Shown piece after piece: positions 22,633 through 30,577 of a stretch of 64,000 bases of DNA. The translations under genes were made by a program, and so were the position numbers. Source of the DNA: Croceicoccus ponticola (lineage in GTDB: Bacteria > Pseudomonadota > Alphaproteobacteria > Sphingomonadales > Sphingomonadaceae); NCBI RefSeq assembly GCF_004004515.1, contig NZ_RXOL01000006.1, positions 62,001-126,000 on the forward strand, written 5' to 3'. The first letter of the stretch is position 1. Every line of letters begins with the position of its first letter. The notes under the pieces were generated by a model. The model had not been told where the DNA came from, ran no database searches, and saw nothing but the letters and a program-made list of their open reading frames with translations.

Positions 22633-24318
22633 TCAGGCCGCCTTTGCCGCCGGTCCGTGGTCATATTCGGCAAGGAAATGCAGCACTTCCTGCCGGTACT
22701 GATAGAACTTGGGATGCTCCAGCAGCGCCTTGCGGTCGCGCGGGCGCGGCAGGTCGACCTCGAGGATCTTGCCGATCGTCGCGTTGGGGCCATTGGTCAT
22801 CATCACCACGCGGTCGGCCAGCAGGATCGCCTCGTCCACGTCGTGGGTGACCATGATCGCGGTAACCTTGGTGCGGTTCCACACCTCTACCAGCACATCC
22901 TGCAAGTCCCAGCGCGTCAGCGAATCCAGCATCCCGAACGGTTCGTCGAGCAGCAATAATCGCGGGCTGAGCGCAAAGGCGCGAGCGATGCCGACGCGCT
23001 GGCGCATGCCGTTCGACATTTCCGCCGCCATCTTGTCCTTCGCATCCGAAAGCCCGACGCGGTCGAGATAGTATTCGACGATGTCGCGGCGCTCGGCCCG
23101 AGGGGCGTGGGGGTACACCCGCTCCACGCCGAGCGCCACGTTCTGCCGCGCAGTAAGCCACGGCATCAAACTGGGTGCCTGGAATACGACCGCCTTGTCC
23201 GGGCCCGCGGCACTGATCTCGCGGTTGTCGAGCACGATGCCGCCACCGCTGATTTCATTCAGCCCGGCAGCCATCGTCAGCACTGTCGACTTGCCGCAAC
23301 CCGAATGGCCGATGAGCGATACGAATTCGCCCTGCTTCATGATGAGGTTGAAGTCGTCGACGACCTTAAGCGGGCCGCTGGGCGTGGGGTACACCTTGTC
23401 GAGCTTGAAGAATTCGAGATAGCGTTCGACCACGTTGCTATGCCCGGCGTCGAGATAGGCCTTGGGCGGGGGCGCAAGGTCGAGCGGGGTGACACCCGGC
23501 AGCGCGACGACGCTTTCGCCCACGGTCGAACTTTGCGCATTCAGCGTGGCGAGGTAGTTCACGATCCGGCCGCGCAGCGTCTTGAAGTGTTCGTCGTCGT
23601 TTACTGCCTCCCGGTCGCGCGGGCGCGGCACGTCGACTTCGAAAATCTGTCCGATCCGGGCTGATGGCGCGGGGGTCAGCACCGCGACCCGGTCGGCCAG
23701 CAGCAGTGCTTCGTCCACGTCGTTGGTGACGAGAATGATGGTGCGCTTTTCCTCTTCGCGGATACGCTCGATCTCGTCTTGAAGCTTGGCGCGGGTCAGC
23801 GCGTCCAATGCCGACAAAGGCTCGTCCAGCAACAGGATTTCCGGTTCCATCGACAGCGCGCGTGCCACCGCGACGCGCTGTCGCATCCCGCCCGACAACT
23901 GCGACGGCTTGCGATCCATCGCATGGCCGAGGCCGACGAGCTCGACCTTCTGCTTCACCAGCGCGGCGCGTTCAGCCTTCGAACGATCCTTGTGCACCGC
24001 GTCGACCGCCAGTTCGACGTTCTGGCGCACCGACAGCCACGGAAACAGCGAATACGACTGGAACACCAGCCCCCGATCGCGGTCCGGCCCGTCGATCGCC
24101 TTGCCCTTGAGCAGGATCTCGCCTTCGTCCACTTCGACCAGCCCGGCAATGGCGCTGATCAGCGTGGTCTTGCCCGCGCCGGAAAAGCCCAGAATCGCGA
24201 TGAATTCGCCTTCTGCGACATCAAGATCGATGCCGCCCAGCACGTCGGTCGTGACGCCGGATTTGCCCGAAAAGCTTTTTCTAACACCGCGCAGCGAGAG
24301 GATCGGTTGCTGTTCCAT
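22633..24318 (-). CDS. Nitrate ABC transporter, fused double ATPase (NrtC-NrtD type)
   Basis: A 561-residue cytoplasmic ATPase with two complete ABC domains in one chain. Domain 1: Walker A GFSGAGKTT (44-52), signature LSGGMRQ (141-147), Walker B ILLLDEP (161-167). Domain 2: GHSGCGKST (337-345), MSNGMRQ (434-440), LLLLDEP (454-460). Both contain the NrtD/SsuB-like VTNDVDEA or VTHDVDEA switch. A linker of about 50 residues joins them. The second signature has N in place of the first G, as in many NrtC/NrtD proteins. It starts at the ATG at 24318 with AAGGAGA upstream, 26 bases after nrtB. Cyanobacterial NrtC instead carries a solute-binding-like tail. Confidence 0.92.
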   Translation of the reverse strand: MEQQPILSLRGVRKSFSGKSGVTTDVLGGIDLDVAEGEFIAILGFSGAGKTTLISAIAGLVEVDEGEILLKGKAIDGPDRDRGLVFQSYSLFPWLSVRQNVELAVDAVHKDRSKAERAALVKQKVELVGLGHAMDRKPSQLSGGMRQRVAVARALSMEPEILLLDEPLSALDALTRAKLQDEIERIREEEKRTIILVTNDVDEALLLADRVAVLTPAPSARIGQIFEVDVPRPRDREAVNDDEHFKTLRGRIVNYLATLNAQSSTVGESVVALPGVTPLDLAPPPKAYLDAGHSNVVERYLEFFKLDKVYPTPSGPLKVVDDFNLIMKQGEFVSLIGHSGCGKSTVLTMAAGLNEISGGGIVLDNREISAAGPDKAVVFQAPSLMPWLTARQNVALGVERVYPHAPRAERRDIVEYYLDRVGLSDAKDKMAAEMSNGMRQRVGIARAFALSPRLLLLDEPFGMLDSLTRWDLQDVLVEVWNRTKVTAIMVTHDVDEAILLADRVVMMTNGPNATIGKILEVDLPRPRDRKALLEHPKFYQYRQEVLHFLAEYDHGPAAKAA

Positions 24319-24344
24319 CGCGTTTCTCCTTGGGTCCGGACAGA

Positions 24345-25406
24345 TCAGATGGTGCGGTTCTTGGACACCAGCGCCTGCAGGCTCATCATCAGTCGATCGA
24401 GCCCAAATCCGATGAATCCGATGACGACGACGGCAAACATGATGCGGGCAAGGCTCTGGGAAGACCCGTTCTGGAATTCGTCCCACACGAACTTGCCAAG
24501 GCCTGGGTTCTGCGCGAGCATTTCAGCCGCGATCAGCACCATCCAGCCCACGCCCAACGACAGTCTCATGCCGGTAAAGATGTAGGGCAGCGATGACGGG
24601 AGAACGAGCCGGGTGAGTTTCGCGAACCAGCCCAGTTTCAGCACCCGGCCCACGTTCAACAGGTCCTTGTCGATGCTGGCCGCGCCGATGGCGGTGTTGA
24701 TCAGCGTCGGCCACAACGAACACAGCATCACGACCAGCGCCGAAATGACGAACGCCTTGGGCAGCATCGGATCGGCGCTGGTGATCATCGCCGAAATCAC
24801 CATCGTCACGATGGGCAGCCATGCCAGCGGGCTGACCGGCTTCATGATCTGGATCAGCGGATTGATCGCGGCGTTGAAGGTCGGCGAAAGGCCAGCGAAT
24901 AGTCCGATGGGCACGGCCACCAGCGTCGCCAGCCCGAAACCCAGCGCGACCGTCTTCAGCGACGTGAAGATCTGGTCGATAAAGGTCGGCGTGCCGGCAT
25001 AGTCGAAATTCTGCACGCCGGCGGGATTGCCCGCCGCGACCTGCACGGCATTGCGGGCATCCTGATCGGTATAGAACTGCGCTTCGGCATCCTTGGCCGC
25101 CGACCATTCGTCGAACAGGGAAAAACCCTGTGCGGCGACCTCGACCGGTCCGGGAAGCGCCCCCAGAGAGGTATCGACCTGCGGCGCAAGCGCGCCCCAA
25201 ATCGCCAGAAACGCAAGAATTCCGAGCATCGGTGCGATCAGGCTCTTGGCGAACGCCACCGTCTTGGTCACGGCGGGATTCGGCTTTTTCGGCTCTGCCA
25301 TCGCGGGGGTCGGCCCCGGCGCCGCCACGTTGCCCGCGACCGATCCGGCTACTGCCGCGATCTCGGGGGTTGCGGCGTCAGGCGCGTCTGCGAATACGGT
25401 TGCCAT
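24345..25406 (-). CDS. nrtB: Nitrate ABC transporter permease
   Basis: A 353-residue inner-membrane permease of the NrtB/SsuC/TauC group. A cytoplasmic Ala/Pro-rich N-terminus is followed by a first membrane segment near 65-85 (LGILAFLAIWGALAP), a periplasmic insertion of about 70 residues, and five more segments. The EAA-type loop reads VLKLGWFAKLTRLVLPSSLPYIFTGMRLS. I start at the ATG at 25406 with AGGAGTT upstream. It sits 26 bases after nrtA. The insertion between the first two segments (about residues 95-150, KDAEAQFYTDQDARN...) is longer than in cyanobacterial NrtB. Confidence 0.92.
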   Translation of the reverse strand: MATVFADAPDAATPEIAAVAGSVAGNVAAPGPTPAMAEPKKPNPAVTKTVAFAKSLIAPMLGILAFLAIWGALAPQVDTSLGALPGPVEVAAQGFSLFDEWSAAKDAEAQFYTDQDARNAVQVAAGNPAGVQNFDYAGTPTFIDQIFTSLKTVALGFGLATLVAVPIGLFAGLSPTFNAAINPLIQIMKPVSPLAWLPIVTMVISAMITSADPMLPKAFVISALVVMLCSLWPTLINTAIGAASIDKDLLNVGRVLKLGWFAKLTRLVLPSSLPYIFTGMRLSLGVGWMVLIAAEMLAQNPGLGKFVWDEFQNGSSQSLARIMFAVVVIGFIGFGLDRLMMSLQALVSKNRTI

Positions 25407-25432
25407 GGTCGATAACTCCTGGGGGTCTTCGC

Positions 25433-26863
25433 TTACTTTACGCCTGCTGCGGTAACCGTCTGGCCCTTTTTCAGGCCAATCGGGAACTTGGCGAGATAGG
25501 CGTTGGGCTGCTTGCCATCGAAGCTGATGCCGTCGATGAAACCGCTCTGTTCGCCGCGGAAACCGTCGGTTTCCGGCACGGCGCCAGCGGGGATCGCGCC
25601 GTCTGCGACCAGTTTTTTCGCAGCCGCGAGGTACAGGTCGGGACGATAGATCGCCTTGGCCCGGTCGAAGTACCACTGATCGTCATGGTCGGCGGAGATC
25701 TGGCCCCAGCGGCGCATCTGCGTCAGGTACCAGATGGCATCCGAATAATACGGATAACCGGCGAACTTGTCGAAGAAGATGTTGAAGCCCGGCGCATCGC
25801 GGGTGTCACCCGGTTCGAACGTGAACTTGCCGGTCATCGATGCCGCGATCACCGCTTCATCCGCGCCGACGTAGTTGGGCTGAGCGAGAATCTTGACCGC
25901 TTCGGGCCGGTTCTTGCCGCCTTCGGCATCCAGCCAATGCTGCGCCTTGATGATCGCGCGGATCAACGCGGCAGTGGTGGCCGGGTTCTGGTCGGCGAAT
26001 TCCTTGCGTAGGCCCAGCACCTTTTCGGGATTGTTGTGCCAGATTTCGTCGTCGGTGATGATCGGCACGCCGATCTTTTTCTGCACCGCGGCCTGGTTCC
26101 ACGGTTCGCCGACGCAATAACCGTCGATCGTGCCTGCTTCCATCGTGGCCGGCATCTGCGGCGGCGGAGTGACCGAAAGCTGCACGTCGGCGCCGACCGT
26201 CCCACCCACGTCGCCGTCGGTGTAGAAACCGGGGTTCAGGCCGCCTGCGGCCAACCAATAACGCAGTTCGTAGTTATGGGTCGAAACCGGGAAGACCATG
26301 CCCATCTTGAACGGCTTGCCCTGCGACTGCCACTTGGCGACGACAGGCTTCAGCACGCTGGCGCTGATCGGGTGCTTGATCTTGCCGCCTTCGACAGGAA
26401 GCGTCGGCTTGATTTCGGCCCATACCTTGTTCGACACGGTAATGGCGTTGCCGTTGAGATCGAGGCTGAGCGGCGCGATCAGATCGGCCTTGGTGCCATA
26501 ACCGATGGTAGCGGCGATCGGCTGTCCCGCCAGCATGTGCGCACCGTCAAGCTGACCGCCGATCACGCCGTCGAGCAAGACCTTCCAGTTCGCCTGCGGT
26601 TCGAGCGTTACGTTCAGGCCTTCCTCGGCAAAAAAGCCCTTTTCCTTCGCGATTGCGAGCGGGGCCATGTCGGTGAGCTTGATGAAGCCCAGCTTCAGGT
26701 TCGGCTTTTCGATGGCGCCATCGACGGCGGCGGCCTGCACCGCGCCATCGGTTGCGTTTTCCGATCCAATCGATCCGCAACCGGCCAGCGCGACCGATGC
26801 CAGCATGGCGACGACGACACCGCGCCGTTTGAAGTTCACACCCTTGATAACAAAGCCGCTCAT
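25433..26863 (-). CDS. nrtA: Nitrate/nitrite-binding lipoprotein of ABC transporter
   Basis: A 476-residue lipoprotein that captures nitrate in the periplasm. The lipobox LAGC ends at C29. The NrtA/CmpA-type body includes [36 protein letters not shown], and the [13 protein letters not shown] motif. The last 25 residues ([17 protein letters not shown] end) match the family. I start at the ATG at 26863, downstream of the leader terminator. It is the first gene of nrtA-nrtB-nrtCD, and its paralogue nasS lies just upstream. Confidence 0.93.
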   Translation of the reverse strand: MSGFVIKGVNFKRRGVVVAMLASVALAGCGSIGSENATDGAVQAAAVDGAIEKPNLKLGFIKLTDMAPLAIAKEKGFFAEEGLNVTLEPQANWKVLLDGVIGGQLDGAHMLAGQPIAATIGYGTKADLIAPLSLDLNGNAITVSNKVWAEIKPTLPVEGGKIKHPISASVLKPVVAKWQSQGKPFKMGMVFPVSTHNYELRYWLAAGGLNPGFYTDGDVGGTVGADVQLSVTPPPQMPATMEAGTIDGYCVGEPWNQAAVQKKIGVPIITDDEIWHNNPEKVLGLRKEFADQNPATTAALIRAIIKAQHWLDAEGGKNRPEAVKILAQPNYVGADEAVIAASMTGKFTFEPGDTRDAPGFNIFFDKFAGYPYYSDAIWYLTQMRRWGQISADHDDQWYFDRAKAIYRPDLYLAAAKKLVADGAIPAGAVPETDGFRGEQSGFIDGISFDGKQPNAYLAKFPIGLKKGQTVTAAGVK

Positions 26864-26895
26864 CGTCCCGTCATTCCCCGTCCGGCGCAAAAACG

Positions 26896-26940
26896 AAAAA
26901 AGCCGCCACGATCGAACCCCGGATGGGATGATCGGGCGGC
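26896..26940 (-). terminator. Intrinsic terminator in the nrtA leader
   Basis: On the minus strand GCCGCC (26940-26935) pairs with GGCGGC (26907-26902), with an inner CGATC/GATCG and CCC/GGG stem, followed by six T (26901-26896). It ends about 32 bases before the nrtA ATG. The 5' arm is shared with the P2 hairpin. Confidence 0.86.
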
Positions 26941-27007
26941 ATCGTTGCCACGCAATGTCTGCAAAAGTTGCCGCGAGGTTCGAAAGAGCCTCCCATCCTT
27001 GGAAGGC
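26936..27007 (-). promoter_or_regulatory. ANTAR (NasT) target: two hexaloop hairpins in nrtA leader
   Basis: P1 at 26988-27007 is GCCTTCC-AAGGAT-GGGAGGC (7-bp stem) and P2 at 26936-26951 is GTGGC-AACGAT-GCCGC on the minus strand. Both hexaloops have A at position 1 and G at 4. P2 is nearly identical to the nirB P2, including the preceding ACATTGC, and overlaps the terminator's 5' arm. This is the expected NasT-controlled antiterminator for the transport genes. Confidence 0.87.
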
Positions 27008-27029
27008 GAACCGTCTCGTTGCACCACAT

Positions 27030-27058
27030 GATTAAGCGATTCGTTGCACCTGCGTAAA
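27030..27058 (-). promoter_or_regulatory. Predicted nrtA promoter
   Basis: Minus strand TTTACG (-35), 17-base spacer, TTAATC (-10). The start would fall near 27023, just ahead of ANTAR hairpin P1. It is a moderate match only, but the spacing to the upstream operator motif is almost the same as at nirB. Confidence 0.45.
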
Positions 27059-27065
27059 GCGGTTT

Positions 27066-27082
27066 TTGCACCGCAGCACGAA
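27066..27082 (-). promoter_or_regulatory. Shared nitrate-regulon operator motif (nrtA copy)
   Basis: Minus strand TTCGTGCTGCGGTGCAA, matching the nirB copy at 14 of 16 positions over TTCGTGCTGCATTGCA. It starts 8 bases after the nasS stop, so it belongs to the nrtA promoter. Its centre is about 51 bases before the predicted start. Confidence 0.55.
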
Positions 27083-27089
27083 TTGGCAA

Positions 27090-28289
27090 TCAGGGCAGGC
27101 TGGCCAGATAGTCCTCAAGCCTTTCGGGATCAAAGGTTTTTCCGTCGAAGAAATTATCTGGCGACATGACCAGTCGCCCCTGCTGCGCGCCGACGCCCGT
27201 GGGTGCAGCAATTCCGCCCTCCACCTTGGAACTTGCGCCCGGCAGCGGGGCATCGCGCCCGGTCAGCGCCGCGCGATAGACGTCGGGACGGAACACGCCC
27301 ATGGCGCGTTTCGCTGCGGCGGGATCGAAATGCGGCGCGTCCCAGCGCACCATCTGGGCATAGAGCCATGCGGCCTGACTGACCCAGGGAAAATTCGCCG
27401 CCTCGCGGTACTGGAACATGAAGTCGGGGAAATGAACCAGTTCGCCCCCCTTCTCCAGCCGCAGCCGATCCGAAATCGCGTGCAGGATCAACGCAGGATC
27501 GGCGCCGACATATTCGGGGCGCGACAGGATCCGGGCGTTGACGTTCCAGTTCGCCGGATCGACGAAATGCTCGCCCGCCTTGCGCATCGCGATGATCAGC
27601 CGTTCGAACGCGCCGCGCCGTTCCTCCAGCTTGGCGGTCGGGACGGCCAGCACCTTTTCGACGCCGCGCCGCCATATCTGCGCGGTGGTGAGCACGATGC
27701 GGCCCACCCCGCGTTCGACCGCGACCGAATTCCACGGTTCGCCAACGCAAATGCCGTCGATCTCTCCCGATTCGAGGGCGTCTGCGGCAAATGGCGGCGC
27801 GATGGTGACAATGTCGATGTCTCGGTCGGGCTTGATGCCGCAAGCCGCAAGCCAATAACGCAGCATGTAGTTGTGGCTCGAATGGCGGTGAACCACGCCA
27901 AAGACCGGTTTGCGGCCCAGCGTCGCGATCGTTTCGGCAAGCCGCGCTCCCACGGGTGCCGCCTGTCCCAGACCGCCTTCGGGTTGGATGCGTTCGGCCA
28001 GATCGTTCGAAACCGTGATCGCATTGCCGTTGAGGCCAAGCACGAACGGCACCGACATCTGTCGCGCCGGGCGGCCGATGCCAAGCGTCGTGGCAATGGC
28101 CAGCGGGGCGATCATGTGCGCCGCATCCGTGTGGCCGTAAAGCAGGCGGTCCAGCACCGTCGCCCAGCTGAGATCGCGCACGAATTCGAGATCGAGGCCC
28201 TGTTCGGCCGCAAATCCGTGTTCCTTGGCCAATATCGGCAGCGCCGCATCGACCAGCGGCAGAAATCCTATCTTGAGACGCTCGCTCAA
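27090..28289 (-). CDS. nasS: NasS-type cytoplasmic nitrate sensor
   Basis: A 399-residue NrtA-like protein without any signal peptide or lipobox (it begins MSERLKIGFLPLVDAALPIL), so it stays in the cytoplasm. The ligand-binding body matches its paralogue nrtA at [25 protein letters not shown] and ICVGEPWNSVAVE. In the known NasS/NasT system, nitrate-free NasS sequesters NasT, and nitrate releases it. The ATG overlaps the nasT stop by 4 bases, so the two are made together. Confidence 0.93.
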   Translation of the reverse strand: MSERLKIGFLPLVDAALPILAKEHGFAAEQGLDLEFVRDLSWATVLDRLLYGHTDAAHMIAPLAIATTLGIGRPARQMSVPFVLGLNGNAITVSNDLAERIQPEGGLGQAAPVGARLAETIATLGRKPVFGVVHRHSSHNYMLRYWLAACGIKPDRDIDIVTIAPPFAADALESGEIDGICVGEPWNSVAVERGVGRIVLTTAQIWRRGVEKVLAVPTAKLEERRGAFERLIIAMRKAGEHFVDPANWNVNARILSRPEYVGADPALILHAISDRLRLEKGGELVHFPDFMFQYREAANFPWVSQAAWLYAQMVRWDAPHFDPAAAKRAMGVFRPDVYRAALTGRDAPLPGASSKVEGGIAAPTGVGAQQGRLVMSPDNFFDGKTFDPERLEDYLASLP

Positions 28290-28867
28290 CGATTTCCCCC
28301 CAGCAATTCCTCTGCAATCAGCAACGCTTCGGCGACGTCGGCGATCCGCTTGCTCGATCGCATCGCCGTGCTTCGCAATTCCTTGTAAGCTTCAGGCTCC
28401 GACAGTCCACGACTGTTCATCAACAGGCGTTTTGCCTTGTCGATATTGGCCCGGTCGGCCAGTTGCCCACGCGCTTCGGCAAGATCGGTTTCGAGCCGTG
28501 AGAACGCGTTGAAGCGCCGCACCGCGAGATCGAGCAGCGGCTTGATCCGGTGTTTCGAAAAACCGTCGACCACATAAGCGGAAACGCCGGCATCGACGCT
28601 GGCGGCGATCGATTCTTCGTCCGATTCGTCAACGAACATCGCGATCGGCTTGGCCAGCGCCTTGCTCACCGTAAAATATTCCTCGAGCACGTCGCGCGAC
28701 GGATTGCCGAGGTCCATCAGGACGATATCGGGCTCGAATGCGGCGATTTGTGCGATCAGTCCGCGCCGTTCGGTGATCACGGTCGTTTCGCAGTCGTCGA
28801 GGCCGGCCAGACCTTCCTGGATGATGGCGGCTCGAGCCGCGCTTTCGTCGACGATGGCGATGCGCAT
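28286..28867 (-). CDS. nasT: NasT, ANTAR-domain transcription antiterminator
   Basis: A 193-residue protein: a receiver-like domain (about 1-120, MRIAIVDESAARAAII, LMDLGNPSRD with D at the usual phospho-site place) and a C-terminal ANTAR RNA-binding domain (about 130-190, IDKAKRLLMNSRGLSEPEAYKELRSTAMRSSKRIADVAEALL). It binds two-hexaloop leader RNAs to stop termination; both candidate targets are in this window, before nrtA and nirB. I use the ATG at 28867; a TTG at 28879 in frame would add four residues but lies within the operator palindrome. No Shine-Dalgarno is visible before the ATG. Confidence 0.93.
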   Translation of the reverse strand: MRIAIVDESAARAAIIQEGLAGLDDCETTVITERRGLIAQIAAFEPDIVLMDLGNPSRDVLEEYFTVSKALAKPIAMFVDESDEESIAASVDAGVSAYVVDGFSKHRIKPLLDLAVRRFNAFSRLETDLAEARGQLADRANIDKAKRLLMNSRGLSEPEAYKELRSTAMRSSKRIADVAEALLIAEELLGGNR

Positions 28868-28871
28868 TGAT

Positions 28872-28886
28872 TGCTGCAATGCAGCA
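28872..28886. promoter_or_regulatory. Shared nitrate-regulon operator motif (nasT copy), perfect palindrome
   Basis: Minus strand TGCTGCATTGCAGCA: a 7-bp dyad with a single central base, only 4 bases before the nasT ATG. The nirB and nrtA copies keep the left half and the TGCA of the right half. At nasT the position next to the start codon would suit a repressor, or the site could serve a leaderless transcript. Confidence 0.55.
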
Positions 28887-29016
28887 CGTCTCTCGCCAGT
28901 GCAAGTTCAACTTCATGTTCAGGCGATAGCCATATTCATTTTCACAAGTTCGACGCCGAACCGTGCCACAATTGCGCCCGATGGTGGGGCGTCGGAAGAC
29001 AAGAGGGATGACGAAA

Positions 29017-30552
29017 ATGGCAGGCAACCGGGTCCGCGCTGGGCTTATTGCGATCCTGGCAGGCGGCGTTGCTGCCATCGCCGCGCCGGTGGCGGGACAA
29101 AGCGATCCCACTGGTAAAAGCCAGCAGGGCGACGTTTCGGTCACTATCTATAATAACGGTCAGGCGCTGGTTCAGGACGTGCGGCAGGTCGCCATCGCGC
29201 AAGGCCGCAGCCGGATCGAGTTTCCCGATGTTTCCAGCCAGATTCGCCCTGAAACACTGAGCTTCATCGCCGATGGCACGCGAATCGTGGAACAGAACTT
29301 CGACTTCGACCTGCTGACGCCGGGCAAGCTGATGGAAAAGGCGATTGGCGAGACGATCACGCTGGTCCGCACCAATCCCGCAACCGGCGCCGAAACGCGC
29401 GAACGGGCCAAGGTGCTGTCGGTCGCAGGCGGTGTCGTCGTACAGATCGGCGACCGGATCGAGGTGTTGCGCGACGATGGCCTGCCGGTCCGGGCCGTGT
29501 TCGACCGGGTGCCGGAAAACCTGCGCGCCCGCCCCACCCTTTCGGTGACGGTCGATGCGCAAGGCGCGGGCAAGCGGCCCGTATCGTTGCGCTATCTGAC
29601 CCCCGGCCTTGGCTGGCAGGCAGACTATGTCGCCCTTTACGACGAGGCGAAGGGCACGGTCGACATGCAGGGCTGGGTCACGCTGACCAACAATACCGGA
29701 ACGACATACGACGATGCCAAAACGCTGCTGGTGGCGGGCAGTCCGAATGCCGAAGGCGGATCGTACAATCCACGCTATGGCCGCATCCCGCCGCCGCCGC
29801 CCGTCTATCGCGGCGACATGGTGTCGATCGGCACCGAAAGCGCGGATCGCGAACGGCTGGGCGATTTTTACCTCTATCCGCTCGACGAACGCACCATGAT
29901 CGCCAACGCCCAGACCAAGCAGGTCAGCTTTCTCGATACCGCAGGCGTTGCCGCGGGAAAGATCTACGCCCGCACCGTCGGCTGGCTGCAAAGCGATAAC
30001 GACCCGGTAAAGGCGTCGAGCGAGATCGCCTTTTCATCGTCGCGCGATGGCGGGCTGGGCGATGCGCTGCCGGCAGGCACGGTGCGGTTCTATCAGCGCG
30101 ATGCGCGCGGCAGCCCACAATTCATCGGCGAAAACGCGATTGCGCACACGCCGATGGGCAGCCGGCTCTCGTTGCGCACCGGCGATGCGTTCGACGTCGC
30201 GGTCGAAGCGCAACTGGCGAACCGGACCAAGATCAGTTCTGAGGAATACGAACGCTCCTCCCGCTATCGCGTCATTCGCGGCGACGGCAGCGTCGAACAG
30301 GTCGAGGTGCAAGAGGCCAAGACGTTCTATCGCACGACGATGCGTTACCGCCTGACCAATGCGCGGCCGGTGCCGGTGTCGGTCGAATTGGTGCAGGCGG
30401 GGCTGGATCAGGGATGGTGGAGCCACGATTTCCGCGTCGTGTCCGAAGGGGCCAAGGGCGAGCAGGTTAATGTCGACAAGCGCAAGTGGACAGTGCCGGT
30501 CCCGGCGAACGGTTCCTACGACCTGACCGTCGTCTATGAAACGCGGTATTAA
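29017..30552 (+). CDS. DUF4139 domain exported protein (first of pair)
   Basis: A 511-residue protein with a signal peptide (cleavage near APVAGQ) and a mucoidy-inhibitor/DUF4139-like body: an N-terminal strand-rich domain starting VSVTIYNNGQALVQDVRQV, a central LRYLTPGLGWQADYVALYDE motif (the DUF4139 hallmark), and a C-terminal KRKWTVPVPANGSYDLTVVYETRY. A proline run (PPPPP near residue 267) follows YNPRYGRI. The start used is the ATG at 29017 with GAGGG 8-9 bases upstream. Function is not established for the family; a periplasmic or cell-surface role is likely. It overlaps or abuts the next gene, a paralogue. Confidence 0.83.
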   Translation: MAGNRVRAGLIAILAGGVAAIAAPVAGQSDPTGKSQQGDVSVTIYNNGQALVQDVRQVAIAQGRSRIEFPDVSSQIRPETLSFIADGTRIVEQNFDFDLLTPGKLMEKAIGETITLVRTNPATGAETRERAKVLSVAGGVVVQIGDRIEVLRDDGLPVRAVFDRVPENLRARPTLSVTVDAQGAGKRPVSLRYLTPGLGWQADYVALYDEAKGTVDMQGWVTLTNNTGTTYDDAKTLLVAGSPNAEGGSYNPRYGRIPPPPPVYRGDMVSIGTESADRERLGDFYLYPLDERTMIANAQTKQVSFLDTAGVAAGKIYARTVGWLQSDNDPVKASSEIAFSSSRDGGLGDALPAGTVRFYQRDARGSPQFIGENAIAHTPMGSRLSLRTGDAFDVAVEAQLANRTKISSEEYERSSRYRVIRGDGSVEQVEVQEAKTFYRTTMRYRLTNARPVPVSVELVQAGLDQGWWSHDFRVVSEGAKGEQVNVDKRKWTVPVPANGSYDLTVVYETRY

Positions 30553-30577
30553 AGGTCGGTCGCGTCCGGTGGGGGCG

